A stretch of 50,055 nucleotides of DNA, taken from assembly GCA_910584865.1 (NCBI GenBank), contig CAJUCE010000024.1:1-50055 (forward strand), in the 5' to 3' direction. Positions 40,957-49,893 of the stretch are shown piece by piece. The DNA comes from an uncultured Acetatifactor sp. GTDB taxonomy: Bacteria; Bacillota; Clostridia; Lachnospirales; Lachnospiraceae. Made by a program: the position numbers and the translations under genes. Below the pieces are notes generated by a model that was not told the origin of the DNA, did no database searches, and worked only from the letters and a program-made list of their open reading frames with translations. Every line of letters starts with the position of its first letter. Position 1 is the stretch's first letter.

Positions 40957-42696
40957 TTACCAGCCATACTGCTCAGCATACTCTGTAACGGCTTCTACAG
41001 CGTCATTGTATCCGCTGGCGATAGCACGCTCCTTCATATCGGCAAACATATCAGCTACAGGCTCGGTACCTGTGATGATCTGCCAGTACTCTGCGCTGAA
41101 TGCGAAGGAAGTGGCATCTGTCACAACTGTATCGTCAATCAGCTTGGGTCCGATTTCGGGCCATACAGGATCCTGATTACGGAACTCACAGGCTTTAGCA
41201 TTCATAGCCTTTGTCTCATCGTTGTACTCGTCGAAGTACTCTACGTTCTCATATGCAGCAAGTTCGAATCCCCAGCTAGGCCAGTGTGTCACTGCAGAGC
41301 AGGGATATTTCACGGACATTGCGGTGGAATTGCCGTTCTCGTCACGGATCAGCTTGATGTTGCCATCAGCGTCGCGCTCCCAGTCTTCACCCTCAAATCC
41401 CATACGCATATACTTGCCTTCGTCAGACAGCAGATATTCGTAGTAATTCAGGAAACGATCCATTTCTTCCTCGGTAATTTCCGGAGCAAACATAGTAGCT
41501 ACCATACAGCTTACATAGCCTTCCATGCGAGGTGTATCGCCTTCTTTCAGCGCCAGTGCGGGAATCACTCCCAGACGATCGAAGGGATTAACGCCGGGGT
41601 TGGCAGCGGCGTAATATTTCACAGCCACACCGTTGATCCAGTCAGCATCTGCATTACGCAGACACATTCCTGCAGTGTTGGAACAGAAGGTCTTCAACCC
41701 ATCTTCCCACTTAATACCGCCGAAATCAGGATCAATGGAACCATCTTCATACATCTTGCGCAGCCATTCCAGAATTTCGATATTGCTGTCATCCATGGGG
41801 CCGAAGAACCAGTTGCCGTCAGCGTCACGATTCCAATAAATATTGGAAACACCGGTACTGGAGAAGAAATAGCGCAGGGTACCCATACCGTCTCCGGTAA
41901 GACCAAAAGTATCGTTTACACCGTTGCCATCGGGATCGTCATAGGTAAACGCATGTGCAACATTGTAGAACTCTTCCCAGGTAGTGGGTATTTCCAGACC
42001 CAGATTATCCAACCAGTCAGTACGGATAAAGATTCCCTTACGCTCTGCCTTGTAGATATTGGGGTCCGCAGAGTCGGGCTTAGGAAGGAAGTAATAGCCG
42101 TCATACATGCCATGAACGGTCTGCGCCACGGCATCGTTTTCCAACAGCGCCTTGGTCAGAGGATATTTCTCCAACAGATTCTCGGGAATCTCCGCCACCA
42201 GCTCCTCAGGGATAAACTGGGTAATCATTGCCGGAGAGTAAAGAATATCCGCCGCGAATACCTTGGGCAGTGTGCCATCTGTAGCCGCCAGCTGCGTGAC
42301 AGCAAATTCATTGTTGTAGTAATTGGTCTCGCTCTGCTGGAAAGCGATTCCGAAATTCTCTTCAATGTAGGCTGCCATCTTATCGGTGGACGGATCCCAT
42401 GAGAAAGGATCTGCATCGCTGTCCGCAGTTATCGTGAGCACATCCTCAAATCCTCCCATCTGTGCCGATCCTGATCCTGCAGCACTTCCGCCGTCATCAG
42501 CAGGCTGGGACTCTTCCCCGCCATCATCTGCTCCGTCGTCCGCTCCGCCATCATCTGCGGGGGTGCTTTCGTCATTCGCCTCTCCGGAAGAGGCATCGTT
42601 TGCACTGTTTCCCGCAGGTTCATCGCTGTTGCCACAGGCGGCCATGCTCAGCACCATACTCATGGCCAACAATGTAGAAATAATTTTTCTCTTCAT
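40957..42696 (-). CDS. carbohydrate ABC transporter solute-binding lipoprotein (LplA/YtcQ-like)
   Basis: A 579-residue lipoprotein. The signal ends in the lipobox LSMAACG with the lipidated Cys at 21. A long acidic, D/G/S-rich spacer (about 22-85, e.g. DDGGADDGADDGGEE) would hold the binding domain off the membrane. The rest is a type I sugar-binding fold with IFIRTDWLDNLGLEIPTTWE and YEDGSIDPDF, typical of LplA/YtcQ proteins. AAGGAGG lies 5 bases before the ATG. It is third after two permease genes in the same operon, so it captures an oligosaccharide for them. No ATPase gene is near, as usual for systems that share MsmK/MsmX. Substrate unknown; neighbouring genes suggest a complex glycan. 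Confidence 0.9.
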   Translation of the reverse strand: MKRKIISTLLAMSMVLSMAACGNSDEPAGNSANDASSGEANDESTPADDGGADDGADDGGEESQPADDGGSAAGSGSAQMGGFEDVLTITADSDADPFSWDPSTDKMAAYIEENFGIAFQQSETNYYNNEFAVTQLAATDGTLPKVFAADILYSPAMITQFIPEELVAEIPENLLEKYPLTKALLENDAVAQTVHGMYDGYYFLPKPDSADPNIYKAERKGIFIRTDWLDNLGLEIPTTWEEFYNVAHAFTYDDPDGNGVNDTFGLTGDGMGTLRYFFSSTGVSNIYWNRDADGNWFFGPMDDSNIEILEWLRKMYEDGSIDPDFGGIKWEDGLKTFCSNTAGMCLRNADADWINGVAVKYYAAANPGVNPFDRLGVIPALALKEGDTPRMEGYVSCMVATMFAPEITEEEMDRFLNYYEYLLSDEGKYMRMGFEGEDWERDADGNIKLIRDENGNSTAMSVKYPCSAVTHWPSWGFELAAYENVEYFDEYNDETKAMNAKACEFRNQDPVWPEIGPKLIDDTVVTDATSFAFSAEYWQIITGTEPVADMFADMKERAIASGYNDAVEAVTEYAEQYGW

Positions 42697-42758
42697 AAAT
42701 CCTCCTTAAAAATATGTATTTATCATTCATGCCTTTTGGCAGAACAACCGTAAATAAA

Positions 42759-43694
42759 TCAGCCCTTTACCGCACCCAGGGTAACACCCTTTTCGAAGTA
42801 TTTCTGGATGAAGGGATAGATAACCAACAGCGGCAGTGTGGATGCGATGGCACAGGCCATTTTCACACCGGTCTCGTTCAGATACAGCCGCTTGCCGGCT
42901 GCGTCACGCAGGCCTTCCATATTCTGCATATCTGCCGGTTTTGCCGAACGCACCACGTAATTTCGGATGATCAGCTGCAGGGGATACAATTTTTCGTTCC
43001 GCATATACAATTGGGCGGAGAACCAGCTGTTCCACAGACCAACAGCCACAAACATGGCAATGGTGGCAAGCGCAGGGATGGAAAGGGGATAAATAATCTT
43101 AAACAAGATGACAAAATCATTAGCCCCGTCAATCCTGGCCGACTCCTCCAAAGAAACCGGCAGCTGCTTGAAAAAGGAACGAATTACAATAAAGTTAAAC
43201 ACACTTACCGCCCCAGGCAGAATCAATGCCAGCAGATTATTGGACAGATTCAGTGTCCTGGTTATATTGTAGTAGGTAGGAATCAGACCTCCCGAAAAGA
43301 ACATAGTAATCAGCAGGTAAATCATAAAAAACTTATATCCCCGCATATCGCTCCTGGAAAGTCCGTATGCCAACATGGATGTAATCAATGTGGACAAAAA
43401 GGTACCCGATATTGTAATGAGAAACGTAACACCGTAGGAACGAGGAAACAGCGGCGTAGAGAAAATATATTTATAAGCCTCCAGTGTCGGGGATTCCGGA
43501 AACAGTATAAATGGCCTGCTCATAAACTCTGCGTTCCCCGTCAGGGAAATCACGATAATATTCCAGAAAGGGAAGAGCATAATCAGCGCAATTATAATGA
43601 AAAAAGCAATATTGCAGACATCAAAAATTCTTGAGCCAAGGGAATGCTTTACTCTGCTTTTCGGTTTTACTGTCTTTATTTTCTTATCTGCCAT
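42759..43694 (-). CDS. carbohydrate ABC transporter permease (LplC/YtcP-like)
   Basis: A 311-residue membrane protein with six predicted helices. The ATPase-contact EAA-type loop is EESARIDGANDFVILFKIIY, and the C-terminal half has the family phrase ALATIAMFVAVGLWNSWFSA. The family is the LplC/YtcP permease. I start at ATG 43694, 8 bases after GGAGG. It works with the other permease and the lipoprotein. Confidence 0.92.
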   Translation of the reverse strand: MADKKIKTVKPKSRVKHSLGSRIFDVCNIAFFIIIALIMLFPFWNIIVISLTGNAEFMSRPFILFPESPTLEAYKYIFSTPLFPRSYGVTFLITISGTFLSTLITSMLAYGLSRSDMRGYKFFMIYLLITMFFSGGLIPTYYNITRTLNLSNNLLALILPGAVSVFNFIVIRSFFKQLPVSLEESARIDGANDFVILFKIIYPLSIPALATIAMFVAVGLWNSWFSAQLYMRNEKLYPLQLIIRNYVVRSAKPADMQNMEGLRDAAGKRLYLNETGVKMACAIASTLPLLVIYPFIQKYFEKGVTLGAVKG

Positions 43695-43841
43695 GCCTGG
43701 CACCTCCTTATGAATGATTTATATCGGCAGCGGCCTGCCCGCGGAATTTTCTTTCAGTCCAAATCCGAAGACTCTGAAGGAATGTCTTTCCGAAGAAGAA
43801 ACATGTCACGGACATCTTAAAAGGGCGCTGCATAAGCCGGA

Positions 43842-45011
43842 TTAGAAGAAACCCTCGCCAGACATCTTCTTTACCACGAAGTTACTCAGGAACAGCAGGA
43901 CACAGTTTACTCCCTGTTGGAACAGACCGATAGCGGTAGCAAAATCATATTGTCCCTTTTCAACACCCATATCATATACATAAGTATCGATAACCTGTGC
44001 TACCGTGGTCTGGGTGGATGCAGTACGCAAGTTCATAATCTGGTCAAAGTTTGCACCCATGACAGAACCCACATTGAGGATTAGCATAGTGGTCACCACG
44101 AATGCGATACTGGGCAATGTAATGTATATACAGCGTTGAAAGCGATTTGCGCCATCCAGATATGCCGCTTCATGCATCTCTTCATCCACGCCCGCAATGG
44201 CGGCCATATAGATGATAGTACCCCACCCGGCTTCTTTCCAGATGCTGGTACCGTACAGCATTCCGTAAAACATATCCGGATCCGACAGCAGGTTGATCTG
44301 GGGCAGGCCCCCTGAAAGGAGAATCTTGTTCACCACACCGCTGGTAATGGAAAACAGGGAAAACAGCAGCGAGTACATAATAACCCAGCTTACAAAGTGG
44401 GGAAGGTAAATGGTGGACTGAATTAGGCCGCGGAACTTTTTACTTCTCAGCTCATTCAGCAAAAGCGCCAGGATAATGGGCACGGGGAAGGTGATAATCA
44501 ACTGGGTTATACCGATGAAGAGTGTGTTCCAGATAACGTCTCCGGCCACTGAACGCCCAAAGAACCTTGTGAAATTATCAAAACCGCACCACTGCGAAAA
44601 CATGATGCCGTTTTTTATTTTAAAATCCTTGAAGGCGAGAATGACACCGTACATGGGTATGTAACTAAAAACAAAGACAGTCAAAATACCGGGAGCAATC
44701 AGAATATAACGGTGCTTATCACGCTTTAGGTCATGCTTCAATTTCATGGAAGCCTCACCAAACCAGGGGAGAAAAAAGAATGCAGCCAGGGCAAGGAGCA
44801 ATACCGTTCCGCCTGCTGCTGCCGTGACAGCCGGAGCCAGACCGTACTTTCCAAAATCCCATTTTTTAGCCCCAACGATACCCGTAATCGCAACATACCA
44901 GACGCCGCCTCCCACCAGAAGCAAACCGCCTAAGATAAGCAGTGCCTTGAAAACCAGAAGCTGTGTCCGGGAACCTTTTGGTACGGTCTTTGCCGTATTG
45001 ACTTTTGACAT
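43842..45011 (-). CDS. carbohydrate ABC transporter permease (LplB-like) with extra N-terminal helices
   Basis: A 389-residue permease. The last 300 residues are a standard LplB/YtcP-partner permease (RYILIAPGILTVFVFSYIPM; EEMHEAAYLDGANRFQRCIY as ATPase-contact loop). The first 85 residues are an addition with two more hydrophobic segments (about 19-45 and 58-82) and a short loop between. Relatives are near 300 residues. GAGGAGG lies before the ATG. It is the first gene of the transporter operon; its leader of about 140 nt carries one of two GTATAC-centred palindromes. Confidence 0.88.
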   Translation of the reverse strand: MSKVNTAKTVPKGSRTQLLVFKALLILGGLLLVGGGVWYVAITGIVGAKKWDFGKYGLAPAVTAAAGGTVLLLALAAFFFLPWFGEASMKLKHDLKRDKHRYILIAPGILTVFVFSYIPMYGVILAFKDFKIKNGIMFSQWCGFDNFTRFFGRSVAGDVIWNTLFIGITQLIITFPVPIILALLLNELRSKKFRGLIQSTIYLPHFVSWVIMYSLLFSLFSITSGVVNKILLSGGLPQINLLSDPDMFYGMLYGTSIWKEAGWGTIIYMAAIAGVDEEMHEAAYLDGANRFQRCIYITLPSIAFVVTTMLILNVGSVMGANFDQIMNLRTASTQTTVAQVIDTYVYDMGVEKGQYDFATAIGLFQQGVNCVLLFLSNFVVKKMSGEGFF

Positions 45012-45101
45012 ATGAGTTTACCTCCTCAATGAAATTGTGTTGGCAGGACCGCTTTCCCCAGTTTTTACGCTATGCATGCCATATGTCCTGCAAGGGTGCA
45101 C

Positions 45102-45129
45102 TGCCCCAAAAGGTATACTTTTTGGGACA
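45102..45129. promoter_or_regulatory. operator-like palindrome 1
   Basis: TGCCCCAAAAGGTATACTTT followed by TTGGGACA is near-perfectly palindromic around GTATAC (45113-45118). It lies just downstream of the predicted transcription start of the transporter operon. Copy 2 is at 45228-45250. Confidence 0.6.
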
Positions 45130-45157
45130 TGAAACTGTTTGTGCACAACTTACATTT

Positions 45158-45186
45158 ATAATACTGGAATTTTACGAAAAAGTCAA
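45158..45186 (-). promoter_or_regulatory. promoter of the transporter operon
   Basis: On the minus strand TTGACT (45181-45186), 17 bases, TATTAT (45158-45163). It lies between the two GTATAC palindromes. Confidence 0.7.
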
Positions 45187-45227
45187 GAAAAAACTTTCTT
45201 TTTTTGGTCATTTTTGCGAAAATTTTC

Positions 45228-45250
45228 TGTCCCAAAAAGTATACTTTTGT
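45228..45250. promoter_or_regulatory. operator-like palindrome 2
   Basis: TGTCCCAAAAAGTATACTTT then TGT. Its GTATAC core (45239-45244) is 126 bases from that of copy 1, close to 12 helical turns. It lies upstream of the -35 box. Confidence 0.55.
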
Positions 45251-45261
45251 AGAATTGCAAT

Positions 45262-45306
45262 AAAAAAGCTCAATCCTGTCAGATAAAGTGACAGGTTGAG
45301 CTTTTT
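45262..45306 (-). terminator. terminator between glycosidase-side genes and the transporter promoter
   Basis: AAAAAGCTCAATCCTGTCA pairs with TGACAGG-TTGAGCTTTTT over 18 pairs with a single bulged A and a 7-base loop. A and T runs on both sides allow use in both directions. Confidence 0.8.
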
Positions 45307-45486
45307 GTAGAAAATAATGTCTTTGTTCAAAAAATATTTTCTTTATTATTTTTTTAGATTATTTTATTGTTTTATTTATGAAAATATAGCAAATTTTCAG
45401 AATTTCATACTGCAAATCAAAGAAATTTGCAGTAACCTACAATAAAGCTGCCAGCACTATGACGGCTTTAAAACTGCCAGCCGGTT
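45307..45486. other. AT-rich gap with one perfect hairpin
   Basis: No gene. ACTGCAAAT / ATTTGCAGT (45409-45433) is a perfect 9-bp inverted repeat without a U-run, possibly an operator. The rest is AT-rich without clear structure. Confidence 0.45.
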
Positions 45487-45855
45487 TTATACCTTCTCAA
45501 TCACACAGGGATGCTTCCGCTTTCCTGCCTCCCTGTCATATGCGATCCCCACCAGCAGAATATCTCCCCCGTATCCTGACAATACAACCGGATACCTTCT
45601 GTCCTTTATCCGGGCAATCGCCCCTTGGACCGAATGCTTCCATTTCAGTTCGATCACCAGTGCCGGCATGGGCAACGAGTGTTTGGGAAGATAGACGATA
45701 TCCGCATAACCATCGCCGGAAGGCAGTTCTTCCATGTATCCCAGATGAATCAGCAGGGCCAGCACATCATCTCTGTCCCGGAAAGCAATGATAGAGTTAA
45801 AATCCCCCAAACTGCAGAACAGCGCAGCCGGGGATCTGAAACCGTCCGGCTCCAT
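45487..45855 (-). pseudogene. internally deleted PD-(D/E)XK nuclease gene coupled to the DUF5107 gene
   Basis: The 122-codon frame begins at an ATG that overlaps the DUF5107 stop (TGATG). It reads DFNSIIAFRDRDDVLALLIH then LGYMEELPSG, the part before the nuclease domain in AAA-ATPase/nuclease proteins, and then directly the domain itself (GYADIVYLP, ALVIELKWKHS, GAIARIKDRRYP, GYGGDILLVGI). In full relatives about 100 residues separate LGY from GYAD. The ATPase half is absent. Nuclease D and E-x-K residues are intact, so a small active nuclease cannot be excluded. Confidence 0.65.
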
Positions 45856-47906
45856 CACACCATCCTGAAATCCAGATGCTTCGGCGGCTTTAAGTTCTCC
45901 CTGGCCCACTCCAGGTCCGCTTCCTCCGCGCTTCCCCGCTCCTTTCTGGCCATCAGCTCAAACCACAGATCCGTCAGCAGTACGTCGCCCTCCCGTACAT
46001 CCGTCAGGACGATATCGCTCATCAGCAGGCTCTGGGCCTCCTCATAGCGCCGTGTCCGCAGCAGCGCCAGGATCTCGAAAGTCTTGATCCGTCCCTGGCC
46101 GCGCACCTCCTCCGGCAGTTTGTCCATCAACTCATACATGCGCTGATACTGTTTCGTTTTTGAGAGGATTTCCAGGGCTTCCACCGCAAGGGGACGGATG
46201 GGCTTTCGCTCCACGGCTTCACACAGAAGGTCCGCCGCCCGGGCCGGATCGCCGCCCCTGTCTTCCAGAACCGCCAGGCAGCGCAGGGCCCAGGGATTCC
46301 GGGCACATTCCAGGGAACGGGTAAATTCCTCCCCGGCAGCCTGGTCCTTTCCTGCGGCGGCATACATGACGCCCAGCTGATAATGTCCGTACCAGTGATC
46401 GCTTGCGCCCTTTTGGATGGAAGCTTCCAGTGCAGCCTGCCATTCCGGGCCCGTCTGGTAGCTCAAAGGTTCCGCGTCCGGCTCCGGGCAGGGAAGCGCT
46501 CCGCCTGCCGCCAATTCCATCCAGGGCCGCTCCTGCTCTCCTATCCTCATGGCATCCAGGGAAAGACCCGCCGTATGGAAACTCCCGCCCAACAGGGCTT
46601 TCTCCGCCCGGGCAAATCCCATGCCGGTATGAATTACCGTGCCGTTTAGGCCGTCCAGTTCCCGTTTCAGCCGGTCATGCAGCTCTTCCAGTACATGGGC
46701 GGGCCGTACCGCTTCCAGGGCTTCCGCCACGGAAGATATTGCGGCGGTGTAGTCTTTTCCGTGGACAGCAGCCGGATCCGCCTTGACGGCGCCGTAGGAT
46801 TCCAGCCAGCTGATGGTCTCCCCTCCCTTCATGGGCAGGTGCTCCAGCTGGGTTTTGGCGAGACCGGCCTGAAGCTCGATGTAGGCGCAGCCTTTTTCGG
46901 CCAGAAATTCCTGCCAATGCCGTCCGCCGGTACCCATGCCCCAGACGAAGAGCTTGCGTCCCCGCAGCTCTCCCGTGGAGGTCTGGCACATGCCGTATCC
47001 GTCTTTGCCCGGAGCTGCGATAAAGGGCCTGGCGTCCCCGGGTACATCGAAGAAAAAGTCCATGGACTGGGGCAGGGTGGTGGTGCGGGTGATATCCCAG
47101 TCCAGTTTCCCGCCGTTTTCCCTTGCCAGGCGGGCCGCCTCCCCGCGCAGTTTATCGGCCTCGGCAGTCATGTAGGGGACGGGCACCTTGGCTAACTTGC
47201 CGCCATAGCCATAGCGGAAGGCCTTTTCTGCCGGAACCACTACACGCACATCTTCTCCTTCGTTTACGGCCATATTGCTCCACCAGTAGACAGCGGTGTC
47301 TTCATCCGTCGCGTTATCAATGCGCACCCGGACATAGAGCTCCCTGGCCCCGTCGGGCAGGAAGGCTTCCAGTTTATAGAAAAGACGGCGCACCCTCTCG
47401 TACTGGAACATGCGCAGCACAGGAGTTCCGTCGCTTAAAGCAAGCTCCTGGCAGGCCATGTGGTCCACGGTAAAAGGAGTATGGCCGATGATGCCGATGT
47501 TCCACTCCACGCCGCCGGAAATCCAGGCGTTGCGCAGAGCCAGGTTGCAGGGCTGGAAGACGGGGTTTACATGCAGCAGCTCCCGTCCCGCCTCCTTGTC
47601 ATAGAGGGACCAGAGCCTTCCGCCCAGTTCCGGCAGGAAGGCAGCCTTCAGGAATTCGTTCTCCAGGACAAATGCCTTGAAGGCATGATCACGGCGGGTC
47701 CGGTCATAGCCGTCCTGGATGGTGTAAGGCAGGATGGTATTCACCCGTCCCCATCCCATGTACCGGGCTTCCTCCCGGTTTACGGTGGTCTCGTCGATCT
47801 CTATCTTTGCATGGGCGTCCGCCACTGATTTTAAATCAGGAAGGGGGTTCTCCCGCCCCAGGGACGCGGCGGGCATGGTGTAGGTAGTTGTGGTCAGAGT
47901 ACTCAT
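45855..47906 (-). CDS. DUF5107 domain protein with C-terminal TPR region
   Basis: A 683-residue protein without signal peptide. Residues about 45-310 match the DUF5107 pattern, a mutarotase-like beta-sandwich near carbohydrate genes (LENEFLKAAFLPELGGRLWS; WISGGVEWNIGIIGHTPFT; YWWSNMAVNE). From about 480 on are helical repeats of TPR type (HWYGHYQLGVMYAAAGKDQA; NPWALRCLAVLEDRGGDPAR). AAAAGGAG lies 6 bases before ATG 47906. It follows the predicted glycosidase by 122 bases. It may process or bind the imported sugar in the cytoplasm; this is inference from context. Confidence 0.8.
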   Translation of the reverse strand: MSTLTTTTYTMPAASLGRENPLPDLKSVADAHAKIEIDETTVNREEARYMGWGRVNTILPYTIQDGYDRTRRDHAFKAFVLENEFLKAAFLPELGGRLWSLYDKEAGRELLHVNPVFQPCNLALRNAWISGGVEWNIGIIGHTPFTVDHMACQELALSDGTPVLRMFQYERVRRLFYKLEAFLPDGARELYVRVRIDNATDEDTAVYWWSNMAVNEGEDVRVVVPAEKAFRYGYGGKLAKVPVPYMTAEADKLRGEAARLARENGGKLDWDITRTTTLPQSMDFFFDVPGDARPFIAAPGKDGYGMCQTSTGELRGRKLFVWGMGTGGRHWQEFLAEKGCAYIELQAGLAKTQLEHLPMKGGETISWLESYGAVKADPAAVHGKDYTAAISSVAEALEAVRPAHVLEELHDRLKRELDGLNGTVIHTGMGFARAEKALLGGSFHTAGLSLDAMRIGEQERPWMELAAGGALPCPEPDAEPLSYQTGPEWQAALEASIQKGASDHWYGHYQLGVMYAAAGKDQAAGEEFTRSLECARNPWALRCLAVLEDRGGDPARAADLLCEAVERKPIRPLAVEALEILSKTKQYQRMYELMDKLPEEVRGQGRIKTFEILALLRTRRYEEAQSLLMSDIVLTDVREGDVLLTDLWFELMARKERGSAEEADLEWARENLKPPKHLDFRMV

Positions 47907-48028
47907 ATTGTCTCCTTTTTGCATAATAATATCAGGCAATTAATTGTCTGATTTCGGACCGAACAAGCCGGAACCGGAATTTTGCCGGAATGTGCAAAGT
48001 TTCGTTGTTAAGTGCGATGTGGCTGCAT

Positions 48029-49879
48029 TTATGCCGGATAGGAAATTTCATAGGTATTCTCCGCAAAGTTCACGGTCACCTTGGTTCCGTCGGCGAAAGT
48101 ACTGCGCTGCAAGGTCCGTTCATCGTTCAGAAATTCATGGTTTATCATCTTTTCCATGGCTACGTGCTTCTGCAGCTCCCGGATCACCTGCCACTGACGG
48201 ATATTCTCCTGCAATTCCTCTCCTTCTAGGTATTCGCCCATGTAGCCCATGCCGCCGTTTAACAGGGCATGCAGAAATCCGGTAGTCCCTTCCGGAATCC
48301 CCCAGGTGCCTGCGGGCATCATCCAGGGTATGATTACGCAATCGTGGTATACCAGGTTATAGAGAGGCACGGGGATGGCACAGCCGCTTATGTAAGGGGC
48401 CCAGTGGCAGAATACCTGTGCGCCCACAGCCCAGTCGTTCACTTCCTCGGAGGAAGGAGCCACGCCGTGAGCCGTCAGGTAATGGAAGCACCGGTTCCTG
48501 GCGTCGATGCACTCCCTGCGGGTCATGGGATGGCGGGGATTGATACATTCGTCCAGTTCATTGCAGGTAAACACGTCCAGGTAAGTGCCTTCCAGATGGA
48601 TTCCAGCGGCAAAAAGCTGCTCGAAATTGCGCCGCACATAATCCAGGGCCTGGGATGCGCAGAGATAATTCTGGGGTCCGCCTGCCCAACGCGCCAGGGA
48701 AAAAAGGGTGCCGTCTGCGCTCATGGCAGCATTGTCAGGGTCATAGGTAGGCGCATCCAGGTAGTAATCCCGGTATTGGTCATGCACCCCGAACATATAG
48801 CCCAGTTCCTGCATAGTATCCGAAAGCTCCTTCAAGCCCTCCCATCCGCCGGCCTCTTTGCAGGGGGGCAGATAGTCCGGGTGCTGATTGTCGTATCCGG
48901 GCTGCCCCCATCCGTCCAGGTGGAGGTAGAGCTGGTCCACACCCATCTCTTTCAGCCGCTTTACCCTTTCCGTCCAGTGGGAGAAAGGAACCAGTTTATC
49001 GTTTTTCTCCGGATTTTCCTTATTATAATAGGCGGATCCCGGGGTTACATGGCTCTTGCCCTCCACATGCATGACGCAGCAGCCGATAAGCTTTTCCACA
49101 TTGGGATTCTGAGCGGCTTTTTCTCTCAAGGTGCGGGGACGGCCTTCCTCGTCGGCTATTTCGCGGTAGAGCTTGCAGAGGGTGACATAATCGCTGCCTG
49201 CGGGCACGAAGCAGTAGGTGGCGGTACGGGCATAGCCCACTTCGCCCATGGAGGGCAGATGGCGCAGGGCCACCCGGGTAGGGCCTCCTGCGGGATGGTT
49301 TATGGTATAGGCGCTGTCCCAACTCTGCCTCACATAGCACAGATAGCCGCCCTGGGGCGTAATTTCTCCCCACCAGGGCATGTAGGCAGACTCGGAGCCC
49401 ATCTGTCCGTCGAAGGGAAGCTTCTCTCCCACCACCTGGGGCCAGTCTGTGGGCAGGAGCTGTCCCTGCATGGTGTTCAGCACCGCATAAGAACCGGTTT
49501 GGTCTGCTACAAGAGGGGCGGGCCAGCAGATCTCTTTCAGGGCAGGGCGGCCTTTTTCCGCAGCTTCTTTTTGTGACAGTTCTGTCATATCTATAGGAAC
49601 AAAGGTGCAGTCCACAAAGCCCGTGGTATCGTTCACAAGGATGCGGGTCTCAAAGGAAAGCTTCTCATAACCCGCAAAGCCGCTGTAGCAGATGCTCTCC
49701 CCTGCGCCCAGTCCGCTCTTGAAAGGGGTGCGTTTGATGCTGCCTGCACTCTCAAATGGAATTTCCTCCCCGCTGCAGAGCTTGATGCAGGGCCTGTAAG
49801 CCTCGTCAAACCGCCAGGTTTTCCCATAAGCCTTGACAAAAGCCTCCGGGGTCAGGGTTACATCGTGTTCGTTTCTCAT
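48029..49879 (-). CDS. predicted glycoside hydrolase, DUF5696-like TIM barrel
   Basis: A 616-residue cytoplasmic protein (no signal). The N-terminal 270 residues are beta-rich. The next 270 look like a TIM barrel: VDQLYLHLDGWGQPGYDN, YMFGVHDQYRDYYLD, IHLEGTYLDVFTCNELDECI and GVAPSSEEVNDW. Acidic residues at strand ends (LDGWG, YLDVF, SSEEV) are candidate catalytic or sugar-contact residues. This resembles DUF5696 / family 101-related glycosidases, but I cannot assign a family with certainty. GGAGG lies 7 bases before the ATG. Upstream is a palindromic tandem repeat that runs off the window. With DUF5107 and the transporter it forms a glycan-use locus. Confidence 0.7.
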   Translation of the reverse strand: MRNEHDVTLTPEAFVKAYGKTWRFDEAYRPCIKLCSGEEIPFESAGSIKRTPFKSGLGAGESICYSGFAGYEKLSFETRILVNDTTGFVDCTFVPIDMTELSQKEAAEKGRPALKEICWPAPLVADQTGSYAVLNTMQGQLLPTDWPQVVGEKLPFDGQMGSESAYMPWWGEITPQGGYLCYVRQSWDSAYTINHPAGGPTRVALRHLPSMGEVGYARTATYCFVPAGSDYVTLCKLYREIADEEGRPRTLREKAAQNPNVEKLIGCCVMHVEGKSHVTPGSAYYNKENPEKNDKLVPFSHWTERVKRLKEMGVDQLYLHLDGWGQPGYDNQHPDYLPPCKEAGGWEGLKELSDTMQELGYMFGVHDQYRDYYLDAPTYDPDNAAMSADGTLFSLARWAGGPQNYLCASQALDYVRRNFEQLFAAGIHLEGTYLDVFTCNELDECINPRHPMTRRECIDARNRCFHYLTAHGVAPSSEEVNDWAVGAQVFCHWAPYISGCAIPVPLYNLVYHDCVIIPWMMPAGTWGIPEGTTGFLHALLNGGMGYMGEYLEGEELQENIRQWQVIRELQKHVAMEKMINHEFLNDERTLQRSTFADGTKVTVNFAENTYEISYPA

Positions 49880-49893
49880 AAAATTTCCTCCTA

